NCBI GenBank assembly: GCA_964585575.1
Contig: CAZPEM010000044.1
Span: 1 to 21,288 of the forward strand
Reading direction: 5' to 3'
Origin: UBA4655 sp964585575
GTDB taxonomy: Bacteria > Planctomycetota > Planctomycetia > Pirellulales > UBA1268
DNA length: 21,288 bases
Part shown: positions 14,570-21,288 of the stretch, one piece after another
Layout of the letters: each line of letters begins with the position of its first letter
How positions within the stretch are numbered: position 1 is the stretch's first letter
Program-made: the position numbers and the translations under genes
The notes under the pieces: generated by a model
The model's input: only the letters and a program-made list of their open reading frames with translations
What the model was told of the DNA's origin: nothing
Database searches by the model: none

Positions 14570-14720
14570 TTTTGAACGATGCCGCATTGCCGCCGGGGGA
14601 GCAGACACTCCGTCGCTTCGGTGAGGATACACCTGAGGCTCCTCCGCGTTTCCCGACCCCCCGAACACGCCCCCCGGGAGCGTTCAGCATCAAAGTGCCA
14701 GTGTGATCATTGAGTGCCAC

Positions 14721-14865
14721 GCGTTGACCGTGAGGGGCTGCCCGTGCCATGTCGCCGGGCTATGGGAGCGAGCGGAGCCATGGATGGCGGAGCGAAGCGG
14801 ACATGCAGTGAACGGAGGTCCGGAGGACCGTAGTGAACGTCCGGAGACGTGGCATGGGCAGCCCC
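14721..14865 (+). repeat. Full copy (B) of the GTTGACCG hairpin repeat
   Basis: The left arm GGGGCTGCCCGTGCCATGTC (14734-14753) pairs with GACGTGGCATGGGCAGCCCC (14846-14865). The two non-Watson-Crick positions are G.U pairs in plus-strand RNA. After one mismatch the stem continues with six more pairs (14755-14760 with 14839-14844, one of them G.U). A small inner hairpin GGTCC/GGACC lies at 14817-14829. It resembles a REP/MITE-type non-coding element. Confidence 0.85.
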
Positions 14866-14909
14866 GAACCCGGCAGAGTCGATGGGCACGCGGCGAAAAT
14901 CCGACGGCC

Positions 14910-16058
14910 CTACGCGTTCATCATTCCGCGAAACCGCTCGAAGAGGTAGGCCGCGTCGTGCGGGCCGGCGGCCGCCTCGGGGTGGTATTGCACACTCGCG
15001 GCCTTGGCCGTGCGGTGCCGCAGCCCCTCGATCGTGCCGTCGTTGAGGTTGCGGTGGGTCACCTCGAGTTCGGGCGGGAGCGTCGCCTCGTCCACCGCGA
15101 AGCCGTGGTTCTGGGAGGTGATCTCCACCTTCCCGGTGGCGATGTCGAGCACCGGCTGGTTCGCGCCGCGGTGGCCGAACTTGAGCTTGAACGTCTTCGC
15201 CCCGCAGGCGAGCGCGAGCATCTGGTGGCCGAGGCAGATCCCGAAGATCGGAACCTTTCCGACGAGGCCGCGGACAGTGTCGATCACGTAGGAGAGCGGC
15301 TCGGGATCGCCGGGGCCGTTCGAGAGGAACACGCCGTCGGGCTTCATCGCGAGCACGTCGGCGGCCGAGATCGAGCCCGGCACGACGGTGACGCGAAACC
15401 CGCAGCTTGCCAGGTGCCTGGCGATGTTCCACTTCATGCCGCAGTCGATCGCGACGACGTGCTTGGGAGAGCCGACGACCGGGACGATCCCAGGCAGTTC
15501 GCCCCCCTCGAGCGGCTGCGGAAGCGGCACGGCCCATGGGTCGAGCGGTTCGCTCCAACCAGCGACCTCCTTCGGCATCACCTCCGAAACGAGATCACGG
15601 CCGACGAGCTTCGGAGCCGCCTTCGCCATCGCCACGAGCTGCTTCCCGTCGAGCACGTCGCTCGAGAGCACGCCCGTCATGGCGCCGCCGATCCTGAGCT
15701 TGCGGACGAGGGCCCGGGTGTCGATGCCCGCGAGGCCGACCACTCCCGCCTTCGCGAGGTAGTCGCCGAGCGTGCCGGTGGCGGCGAAATTGCTCGAGAT
15801 CCGGCTCGCCTCGCGAACGACGAATCCGGAGAGCTGCAGCTTGCCGCTCTCGACGTCGTCCGGGTTCACCCCGTAGTTGCCGATCTGCGGGGCGGTCATC
15901 GCCAGGATCTGCCCGCGGTAGCTCGGGTCGGTGAGGATCTCCTGGTAGCCCGTCATCGAGGTGTTGAAGCAGACCTCGCCGGTGACCGTGCCCCGGGCGC
16001 CGAACGACTCGCCGAACCAGACGCTGCCGTCCTCGAGAGCGAGTGCCGCCCGTGCCAC
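14910..16058 (-). CDS. carA: Carbamoyl-phosphate synthase small subunit
   Basis: CarA hydrolyses glutamine and passes ammonia to CarB for carbamoyl phosphate, feeding pyrimidine and arginine synthesis. The 382-residue protein has the N-terminal CarA domain (FGARGTVTGEV, FNTSMTGYQEILTDPSYRGQ at 31-50) and a class I glutamine amidotransferase domain with LSNGPGDPEP (245-254), the nucleophile Cys275 in FGICLGHQ, NHGFAVD and the dyad His359/Glu361 in QYHPE. The start is GTG 16058, which matches the family N-terminus; GGAG lies 10 nt upstream. Earlier ATGs in the frame add residues unlike CarA. carB is not adjacent, so the two subunits are encoded apart unless carB lies outside the window in another arrangement. 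Confidence 0.96.
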   Translation of the reverse strand: MARAALALEDGSVWFGESFGARGTVTGEVCFNTSMTGYQEILTDPSYRGQILAMTAPQIGNYGVNPDDVESGKLQLSGFVVREASRISSNFAATGTLGDYLAKAGVVGLAGIDTRALVRKLRIGGAMTGVLSSDVLDGKQLVAMAKAAPKLVGRDLVSEVMPKEVAGWSEPLDPWAVPLPQPLEGGELPGIVPVVGSPKHVVAIDCGMKWNIARHLASCGFRVTVVPGSISAADVLAMKPDGVFLSNGPGDPEPLSYVIDTVRGLVGKVPIFGICLGHQMLALACGAKTFKLKFGHRGANQPVLDIATGKVEITSQNHGFAVDEATLPPELEVTHRNLNDGTIEGLRHRTAKAASVQYHPEAAAGPHDAAYLFERFRGMMNA

Positions 16059-16109
16059 GCTTCCTATTCTCCAGGGTCTTGGATCCAGGGTTTGCATCGA
16101 ACGAGACGG

Positions 16110-16136
16110 ATGATACCACAGAGCCATGCAGGACAA
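16110..16136 (-). promoter_or_regulatory. Candidate extended -10 promoter for carA
   Basis: On the minus strand TGGTATCAT (16118-16110) fits the extended -10 pattern, with TTGTCC (16136-16131) 15 bp further upstream as a weak -35. Initiation near 16103 would give a leader of about 45 nt before GTG 16058. The site overlaps the first codons of the divergent TPR-like gene. Confidence 0.35.
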
Positions 16137-16698
16137 GCAGAAGAGGCGAGGCGACGGGCTGGCGGTAGCGAGGGTCGAGGCCGCATGCGGCGGCGTTTCC
16201 GGCTACGCGTTCGTCCATCCGAGGTGCGCGAGGAAGCGGCGGGAGGACATGGAGGAGGTGCTCGCCATGATCGACGGGGGCGAGCCGGAGATCGCGCGCG
16301 AGGAACTCGTCTGGCTGCTCTCGGAGTGTCCCGATTTTCTCGACGCGCATCTCCAGCTCGGGCTGCTCGCGCTTGACGACGACGACCCGAAGCTCGCCCG
16401 CGGCCACTTCGGCCGCGTCTACGAGCTGGGGCTGCGTGCGGTCGAGGCGGCGGGAAACCCGGCTCCACTCCCCTACGCCATCCGCGAGAACGAGGCTTTC
16501 TGGCAGGCGGCGAAGGGGCTCGTGCACTGCCTCGTTCAGACTGGACGAAAGGGCATGGCGAAAACCGTCGTGGAGAAGCTCGCCCGGCTCGACCCCTCCG
16601 ATCCCCTCGGCTTGAAGCGGCTGCTCGAAGCCCCCGCGGCTCCCGCGAAGCCGAATCACGGCCCCGCGGGCCGCCATGAGGGCCCTTCCCATGGCTGA
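16126..16698 (+). CDS. TPR-like helical protein, function unknown
   Basis: The 190-residue product lacks a signal peptide. After a basic N-terminus it has helical pairs that look like tetratricopeptide repeats: EEVLAMIDGGEPEIAREELV (43-62) then ECPDFLDAHLQLGLLALDDD (67-86) and DPKLARGHFGRVYELG (87-102), plus a later pair at FWQAAKGLVHCLVQTGRKG (125-143). The C-terminal 20 residues are Pro/Ala-rich. TPR folds usually mediate protein contacts. ATG 16126 is the first start after the carA promoter region; an internal ATG at 16249 is possible. Its stop overlaps the tmk start by 8 bases, so it leads a coupled set with tmk and holB. Confidence 0.7.
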   Translation: MQDKQKRRGDGLAVARVEAACGGVSGYAFVHPRCARKRREDMEEVLAMIDGGEPEIAREELVWLLSECPDFLDAHLQLGLLALDDDDPKLARGHFGRVYELGLRAVEAAGNPAPLPYAIRENEAFWQAAKGLVHCLVQTGRKGMAKTVVEKLARLDPSDPLGLKRLLEAPAAPAKPNHGPAGRHEGPSHG

Positions 16699-17323
16699 TG
16701 CCCCGCGATTCATTTCGATCGACGGGCTCGACGGCGGCGGAAAGTCGTCGCAGATCCGGTTGCTCGCCGACTGGCTCGACTCCCGCGGCAATCGCGTGGT
16801 GACCTGCCGCGACCCCGGTTCGACGGCGGCCGGTGACGCCTTCCGTGAGATCCTGCTGAATCGACACGATCTCCACCTGGACGCGACGACCGAGATGCTG
16901 CTCTACATGGCGGCGAGGGCACAGCTGGTGGCGGAGGTGATACGCCCCGCGCTGAAACGCGGGGACTGGGTCGTCTCCGATCGTTACCTGCTGGCCAACG
17001 TCGTCTACCAGGGGCACGCGGGAGGACTCGCCCCCGAGCGGATCCGGGCCGTCGGCGAGATCGCCACCGGGGGACTCATGCCCGACCTGGTGATCGTGCT
17101 CGACGTCGATTTGGAAACCGCCGCCCGCCGGCTCGACCGGCCACTCGACAAGCTCGAAAGCCGAGGCGACGGCTACCGGCGGCGACTGCGGGAGGGGTTT
17201 CTCGCGGAGGCGACGATGGATCCGGTGCGAATCCGTATCATCGACGGGACTGGATCGATGGAAGACGTCGCGTCGGCGATCCAAAACGTCATCCGGGAGA
17301 CCTTGTTCTCGCATGGACGGTGA
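16691..17323 (+). CDS. tmk: Thymidylate kinase
   Basis: Tmk converts dTMP to dTDP for DNA synthesis. The 210-residue protein has the P-loop DGLDGGGKSSQ (11-21), a DPGSTAAGDAFREILL segment (41-56) in place of the usual E-P-G-G-T-x-x-G-E, the SDRYLLANVVYQG block (96-108) and an Arg-rich lid region LDRPLDKLESRGDGYRRRL. ATG 16691 was chosen because GAGGG lies 8 nt upstream and the N-terminus then matches the family; ATG 16676 would add five residues. It overlaps the TPR-like gene by 8 bp and holB by 11 bp, so the three are very likely cotranscribed and translationally coupled. tmk-holB is a common pairing. Confidence 0.95.
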   Translation: MADAPRFISIDGLDGGGKSSQIRLLADWLDSRGNRVVTCRDPGSTAAGDAFREILLNRHDLHLDATTEMLLYMAARAQLVAEVIRPALKRGDWVVSDRYLLANVVYQGHAGGLAPERIRAVGEIATGGLMPDLVIVLDVDLETAARRLDRPLDKLESRGDGYRRRLREGFLAEATMDPVRIRIIDGTGSMEDVASAIQNVIRETLFSHGR

Positions 17324-18251
17324 AGCCTTGGTCCGCGCCGAAACGCTTCGGGGCCATGCGGCCGCGGCCGATCGCTTCTCGCTGCTCTCCCGCCGCGGAA
17401 GGCTTTCGGGCACGCACCTCTTCGTCGGGCCGGCCGACGCCCGGGCCGATGCGTTCGCGGCGCGACTGGCGAAGGCCGTGCTCTGCCTCGAGCCCCGCGA
17501 TCCGCTCGACGCCTGCGGCACGTGCCTCGCCTGCGTGCGTTTCGACGCCGGCAGCCATCCCGACTTCGAACTCGTGCGGAAGCCGGAAGACCGCTCCACG
17601 ATCCCGCTCGACGCGTTCATCGGAGACGCGGGCCATCGCATGCGGGAGGGGCTCTGCTGGCGAATTCTCCTGCGACCGGCGCTCTCGCGGCGGAAGGTCG
17701 CGATCATCCTCGACGCCGACCATCTCTCCGACGAAGCCGCCAACTGCCTGCTCAAGACGCTCGAGGAACCGCCCGACCACGCGATCATCATCCTCGTCGG
17801 CACGTCGGTCGAGCGGCAGCTGCCGACGATCCGTTCCCGTTGCCAGGTGCTGCGGTTCCGCCCGCTCGAGGCGTCCGAGCGGATGTCGCCCCCGGCCGAT
17901 CCGGTGGAGGAGGAGTTTCACCGGTCGCTTCGAAACCGCCTCGCGTCGCGGCCGCTCCATGGCGTCGAGCTTGCCCGCGAGCTGACGTCGTGGGTGGAGG
18001 CCGCTGGCAAGGAGGCTCCGGCGAGGCGGGCCCGCTTGCGGGCCGCGATGGAGACGGCGATCGGTGTCTACCGCCAGGCGATGCGTGCGACGCTCGACGA
18101 CGACCAGCCGCTCGAGCGGCTGGCGACCACGCTCGACGCGATCGAATGGATCGACGCGAACCTCAACGTGTCGGCCCTCATCGATGCCTGGACGGCGATG
18201 CTGGAAGACCCGAGGCTCGCCCAATCACCCCGGCTTTCGCCGACCGCCTGA
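17313..18251 (+). CDS. holB: DNA polymerase III subunit delta' (HolB-like)
   Basis: Delta' is part of the clamp loader that places the sliding clamp at the fork. The 312-residue protein has the AAA+ layout: HLFVGPADARADAFA (35-49) replaces the Walker A loop, as expected for a subunit that does not hydrolyse ATP, followed by a zinc-binding set Cys58, Cys68, Cys71, Cys74 (CGTCLAC), then KVAIILDADHLSDEAANCLL, KTLEEPPDHAIIILVG and the SRC motif in TIRSRCQVLRF. The C-terminal third is helical and less conserved. Its ATG lies 11 bp inside tmk. A strong hairpin overlaps its stop codon. Confidence 0.92.
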   Translation: MDGEALVRAETLRGHAAAADRFSLLSRRGRLSGTHLFVGPADARADAFAARLAKAVLCLEPRDPLDACGTCLACVRFDAGSHPDFELVRKPEDRSTIPLDAFIGDAGHRMREGLCWRILLRPALSRRKVAIILDADHLSDEAANCLLKTLEEPPDHAIIILVGTSVERQLPTIRSRCQVLRFRPLEASERMSPPADPVEEEFHRSLRNRLASRPLHGVELARELTSWVEAAGKEAPARRARLRAAMETAIGVYRQAMRATLDDDQPLERLATTLDAIEWIDANLNVSALIDAWTAMLEDPRLAQSPRLSPTA

Positions 18252-18267
18252 CCCGCACGGTCGGCGA
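18237..18267 (+). terminator. Strong hairpin at the holB stop, possible terminator
   Basis: TCGCCGACCG (18237-18246) and CGGTCGGCGA (18258-18267) form a perfect 10-bp stem with an 11-base loop that contains the holB TGA (18249-18251). No T-run follows directly, so it is not a textbook intrinsic terminator. A weaker 6-bp stem (18284-18289 with 18301-18306) and a run of five T (18320-18324) lie further on. Confidence 0.4.
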
Positions 18268-18353
18268 GTGCCTCCCACCCGGCCCGGCAAAGCCTGACGG
18301 TGCCGGATAGTCGTGTCGATTTTTCGGGACAAGCGGGCCGATCGACGACCATC

Positions 18354-20873
18354 ATGTCCGCGTTCCGGGCCAGTGGTATCGTCGCGTCCTCGTTCGTCGC
18401 CGGCTGTCTCCTGCTGGCCGCGCTCGTCGCGCCCCAGGCATGGGAGCCGGTGGCGGAGCCGGTGATGCCGCCGCAGGAACCGGTGCCGCTTGCTACCGAC
18501 GAGGCCGTCGAGGCCGCGATCGCCATTTCGATGCGGGCGGTCGAGGGGGTCGAGCCGGCGGTGGAGCCGGAGAGGCGTCCACCAGTGCGGCTCGCGAGCC
18601 GGCCCGACATCGACGTCACGATCGTTCTGCCGCCCGCGGAAGCCGGGGAGAACACGGTTCGCGAGATGGCCGTGAGATCCCGGGCCGCCGAGCTTCGCAG
18701 TTCGCCTCCGCCAGTCGCCCCGTCGCCGACGGCATCCACACCGGCTCGACCGAGCCCCCCACTTCCCGTTTCCGCCCAGCCCGCCGCGGAACCGAAGCCG
18801 TCCAAACCCCTGGGAGCGCCGCCCCTTCCCGGCGAGGCCTGGAACGATCCGGACAGCGTGAACTGGTCGAGCGTGCCGGAGAGCGATCGCGTGGCGAGAG
18901 AGCCGGGCAGGCAACCGGGCCGGGGCGGCGACCGGCCGCTCGGCCGTCTTCGTGAGTGGCGGACCGCCCGTCAACAGGAGCGGGCGGAGGCGAAGATCGC
19001 CCGCCGCGAAGACGCGGCGACGACGAACCCCCGCGAGCCGAAGGAACGCGTCTCGCCGGGCGACCTGCGGTGGCCGGTGCCGACGAGCGTTGTCACCGAC
19101 ATCGAAGTGATCACGAAGTCGGCCGCGGAAGCCGGCCCGCCGGCCGCGAGGCGAGCCGCCTGGGCCCGCGAGTCTGCCGCCCTGCTCGAGGCCGTCCTCG
19201 CCACCGACGGCCCGCGGGACGAACGCGCCGTCGCGGCGCTCGTCGGTCTTGGAGAGAGCGTGCGGAACGGTCTTGCGCTCGCGGACGAGGAGGCGGAGCC
19301 GACGGCGTCGGCCGCGACGAGGAGGCTCGCGCTCGCCGTCGCGCGACGGGTGGCCATCTGGCGAGCGGCTTCGGGGCTGTTCCTCGCCGACCGCTCTTCG
19401 AACGACTCCCCGCAGGATCTCGCCACCGCCGAATACTCGACGGTCGCCCTCCTCGACGCGATGGAGCGGTTCGAGGAGGAGGATGGCCCGGCCGACGCTG
19501 CCATCATCGCCGCGTCCGCCAGCCAGCTGGCGTCCCTCGAGCTCCCGGCGGCCCAAACGGTCGCCCGCGAGGTCGAGGAGCACTACCGGGCCGCCAACGT
19601 CCGCATCGCTGTGCAACGCGAGTTCCTCGACCGGCTGCTCCCGGAACCGGTCGAGAGCAAGGGGGCGGTCGACGAGATGATCCTCGGTCGGCGGGTTCGC
19701 GGCACGCGGTCGATCGCCCGGTCCACGACCGTGCATCTGCTCCCCGACCCGTCGTGCGTGAACATGGAGCTCGAGGTGAAGGGCGACATCGACTCCCGCA
19801 CGGTCACCGACGCGGGGCCCGTCTCAGTGAAGTCGCGGTCGCTCGCGAGCTTCACCGTCCGCAAGCCGGTTCGCATCACGCCCGCCGGCCTCGAGCTCGG
19901 CAAGGCCCAGGCCGCGGCGGCCGCCCGTGGCCGGAACGACGCCCTCGAGACGAGCTTCGACGCGGTGCCGATCATGCGTTCGGTCGTCCGGAACATCGCC
20001 AAGAGCCAGCATGCCGAGGTCGCGCCTGACGCGACCCGCGAGATGCTCGACCGCATCATCGCGAGGTCGCGTCAGGAGGTGGAAGACGAGACGGCCCCGC
20101 GATTCGCGGAGATCGAGTCGAGGATCCGCGAGAAGCTCTGGAATCCGCTCGTGCGGCTCGGGCTGGAGCCGACGCCGCTCGCCCTGGAGACGTCGGCCTC
20201 GGCGGCTTCGCTGCGGATGCGGCTCGCGGCGGACGACCAGGTCTCGGGCCATACGCCCCGTCCGCGATCGCCGCCGGCCGCGGTCCTGAACCTGCAGCTT
20301 CACGAGTCGTCCTTCAACAACGCCGTCGCGCGGCTCGGTGTGGCGGGCCGCACGCTCCCGCTCCAGGAGCTCGTGGCGATGATCCGTCGGAAGCTCGGCC
20401 TCGAGCCCCGTCGCGACGACGACCTGCCCGAGGGTGTGACGGTCAGATTCGCGGCGGCGGAGCCGGTGCGTGTGACGGCCGAAAATGGACAGTTCCGCAT
20501 CCGCGTCGCGATCGACCGGCTCGAGAGCCCGCGTCGCAGCTGGGAGGGGATCGTGGCGAACGTCGCCTACCGGCCGACGGTCACCGGCCTGCAGGTGTTC
20601 CTCGAACGGGACGGCGTGGTGCAGCTCTCTGGAGACAACCAGCGAGGCCGGCTCGAGATCGCCCTGCGGGCGATCTTCAGCAAGGTCTTTCCGAAGGAGC
20701 GGCCGCTCCCCGTGCTGCCCGACCGGGTGGTGGCCAACCCCCGCATGGAGGGCCTGTCGGTCATCGAGGCCGCCGTCAGCGACGGGTGGTTCGCCGTCTC
20801 GCTCGGCCCCGCCCCGCCGGTGAAGCAGGCGATTCCCGCCACCGCCGGAGGCCTTCGCCGCCGCCGGTTCTGA
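18354..20873 (+). CDS. Large secreted protein of unknown function
   Basis: The 839-residue product starts with a signal peptide or anchor (ASGIVASSFVAGCLLLAALV, residues 5-24). A Pro/Ala/Glu-rich low-complexity region follows to about residue 165, then a basic segment (RLREWRTARQQERAEAKIARR reduced to alternating Arg, Glu and Ala), a helical middle part to about 440, and a more ordered C-terminal half. The latter has VHLLPDPSCVNMELEV (about 460), RTVTDAGPVSVKSRS, LHESSFNNAVARLGVAGRTL (about 650) and an ending with VQLSGDNQRGRLEIALRAIF and FPKERPLPVLP. I recall similar secreted proteins only from planctomycetes, with no function assigned. ATG 18354 begins the signal peptide; a GTG at 18300 is the alternative. 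It follows holB by 102 bp that contain hairpins, so it may be separately transcribed. Confidence 0.75.
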   Translation: MSAFRASGIVASSFVAGCLLLAALVAPQAWEPVAEPVMPPQEPVPLATDEAVEAAIAISMRAVEGVEPAVEPERRPPVRLASRPDIDVTIVLPPAEAGENTVREMAVRSRAAELRSSPPPVAPSPTASTPARPSPPLPVSAQPAAEPKPSKPLGAPPLPGEAWNDPDSVNWSSVPESDRVAREPGRQPGRGGDRPLGRLREWRTARQQERAEAKIARREDAATTNPREPKERVSPGDLRWPVPTSVVTDIEVITKSAAEAGPPAARRAAWARESAALLEAVLATDGPRDERAVAALVGLGESVRNGLALADEEAEPTASAATRRLALAVARRVAIWRAASGLFLADRSSNDSPQDLATAEYSTVALLDAMERFEEEDGPADAAIIAASASQLASLELPAAQTVAREVEEHYRAANVRIAVQREFLDRLLPEPVESKGAVDEMILGRRVRGTRSIARSTTVHLLPDPSCVNMELEVKGDIDSRTVTDAGPVSVKSRSLASFTVRKPVRITPAGLELGKAQAAAAARGRNDALETSFDAVPIMRSVVRNIAKSQHAEVAPDATREMLDRIIARSRQEVEDETAPRFAEIESRIREKLWNPLVRLGLEPTPLALETSASAASLRMRLAADDQVSGHTPRPRSPPAAVLNLQLHESSFNNAVARLGVAGRTLPLQELVAMIRRKLGLEPRRDDDLPEGVTVRFAAAEPVRVTAENGQFRIRVAIDRLESPRRSWEGIVANVAYRPTVTGLQVFLERDGVVQLSGDNQRGRLEIALRAIFSKVFPKERPLPVLPDRVVANPRMEGLSVIEAAVSDGWFAVSLGPAPPVKQAIPATAGGLRRRRF

Positions 20874-20942
20874 GCCGGTCCTTGCCCACCGCCGCGGGTA
20901 GGTTTCAATGGAGCGGATTCGTCGCCTTACCGGGAGACACCG

Positions 20943-21288
20943 ATGTCCGCCGCAGCGTTTCGCACCGAGAGTGACAGCATGGGGGAGGTGCGGGTTCCCG
21001 CCGACCGCTACTGGGCCGCGCAGACGGAACGGTCGCGAGACAACTTCAAGATCGGGGTCGATCGCTTCCAATGGGGCCGCGCCATCAAGCGGGCGCTCGG
21101 CATCCTCAAGAAGTCGGCGGCTCTGGCCAATGGCGAACTCGGCCAGCTGCCCGCCGACACCGTGAAGCTCATCGTGCAGGCGGCCGACGAGGTGATCGCG
21201 GGCAAGCTCGACGACCACTTCCCGCTCGTCGTCTTCCAGACCGGCAGCGGCACGCAGTCGAACATGAACGCCAACGAGGTGATCTCGA
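20943..21288 (+). CDS. fumC: Class II fumarate hydratase (5' part, runs off window)
   Basis: FumC interconverts fumarate and malate in the TCA cycle. The 115 codons visible begin MSAAAFRTESDSMGEVRVPA, continue with DRYWAAQTERSRDNFKIG and reach the TGSGTQSNMNANEVIS block, which is typical of class II fumarases; the related aspartate ammonia-lyases share part of this pattern, but the RTESDSMG and WAAQTERS blocks favour fumarase. ATG 20943 has GGGAG 7 nt upstream. The catalytic His and the signature loop lie beyond the window edge. It starts 69 bp after the large secreted protein; no clear promoter is seen in the gap. Confidence 0.93.
   Translation, partial: MSAAAFRTESDSMGEVRVPADRYWAAQTERSRDNFKIGVDRFQWGRAIKRALGILKKSAALANGELGQLPADTVKLIVQAADEVIAGKLDDHFPLVVFQTGSGTQSNMNANEVIS

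Larger units (their letters stand above)
14329..14909. other. Gene-free region between carA and the Cys-rich gene
   Basis: This 581-bp stretch has no supported coding sequence. It holds a promoter-like site for the Cys-rich gene near 14370-14397, a partial hairpin repeat (14511-14569), about 150 bp with no recognised feature (14570-14720) and a full hairpin repeat (14721-14865). No intrinsic terminator with a T-run is seen for carA. Confidence 0.6.

Noticed and set aside
14707..16376. Coding frames through the hairpin repeats at 14500-14880
   Set aside because: Frames in both directions read through palindromic repeat sequence and antisense carA; they lack ribosome sites and family similarity.
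18301..18325. Intrinsic terminator formed by the second hairpin (18284-18306) and T-run at 18320-18324
   Set aside because: The stem is only 6 bp with an 11-base loop, and the T-run begins 13 nt after it, too far for a standard terminator.
20874..20942. Promoter for fumC (TTGCCC at 20882, TAGGTT at 20899)
   Set aside because: Spacing between the two boxes is only 11 bp and both are poor matches.
19824..21218. 464-codon minus-strand frame opposite the large secreted protein and fumC
   Set aside because: fumC is unmistakable on the plus strand, and the minus translation shows no domain or signal peptide.

Overview
The window is GC-rich bacterial chromosomal DNA. Gene content points to Planctomycetota (probably a Pirellulales-like lineage), because ordinary housekeeping genes sit beside a DUF1207-type outer-membrane protein, a Cys/His-rich secreted protein and a large secreted protein of a planctomycete-like type. 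This placement is inference from protein style; there is no rRNA or other marker in the window. I see no tRNA, rRNA, CRISPR array, prophage or transposase gene.

Layout. (1) 1-3572, minus strand: a flavin-reductase-like gene, then a sugar-type ABC importer (lipoprotein binding protein, permease, ATPase); the ATPase runs off the left edge. (2) 3844-5882, plus strand: a DUF1207-like beta-barrel protein followed closely by tsaD (tRNA t6A synthesis). (3) 5883-6184: a gap holding a hairpin-type dispersed repeat and a degenerate copy of the dnaB 3' end. (4) 6185-12642, minus strand: a long run read in the order glmU-like, prs, rplY, pth, rpsF, ssb, rplI, dnaB, joining precursor supply (PRPP, UDP-sugar), translation (bL25, uS6, bL9, peptidyl-tRNA hydrolase) and replication (SSB, DnaB). 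It resembles the common rpsF-ssb-rpsR-rplI-dnaB cluster but lacks rpsR. (5) 12659-13789, plus: a DUF4432-like sugar mutarotase, divergent from the glmU-like gene with only 16 bp between start codons. (6) 13788-14328, minus: a small Cys/His-rich secreted protein with a clear intrinsic terminator. (7) 14329-14909: a gene-free stretch with two more copies of the hairpin repeat. (8) 14910-16058, minus: carA. (9) 16126-18251, plus: an overlapping set of a TPR-like gene, tmk and holB (DNA polymerase III delta'). (10) 18354-20873, plus: an 839-residue secreted protein of unknown function. (11) 20943-21288, plus: the start of fumC.

The most unusual signals are non-coding. Three genes of one run (ssb, rplI, dnaB) each have their last codons and stop codon copied again just downstream: 16-bp units x3, 15-bp units x4 plus a partial, and a 42-bp block at 49-bp spacing. 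In addition, a dispersed element beginning GTTGACCG.GAGGGGCTG occurs three times in intergenic DNA; its one complete copy has a long stem whose departures from perfect complementarity are mostly G.U pairs on the plus strand.
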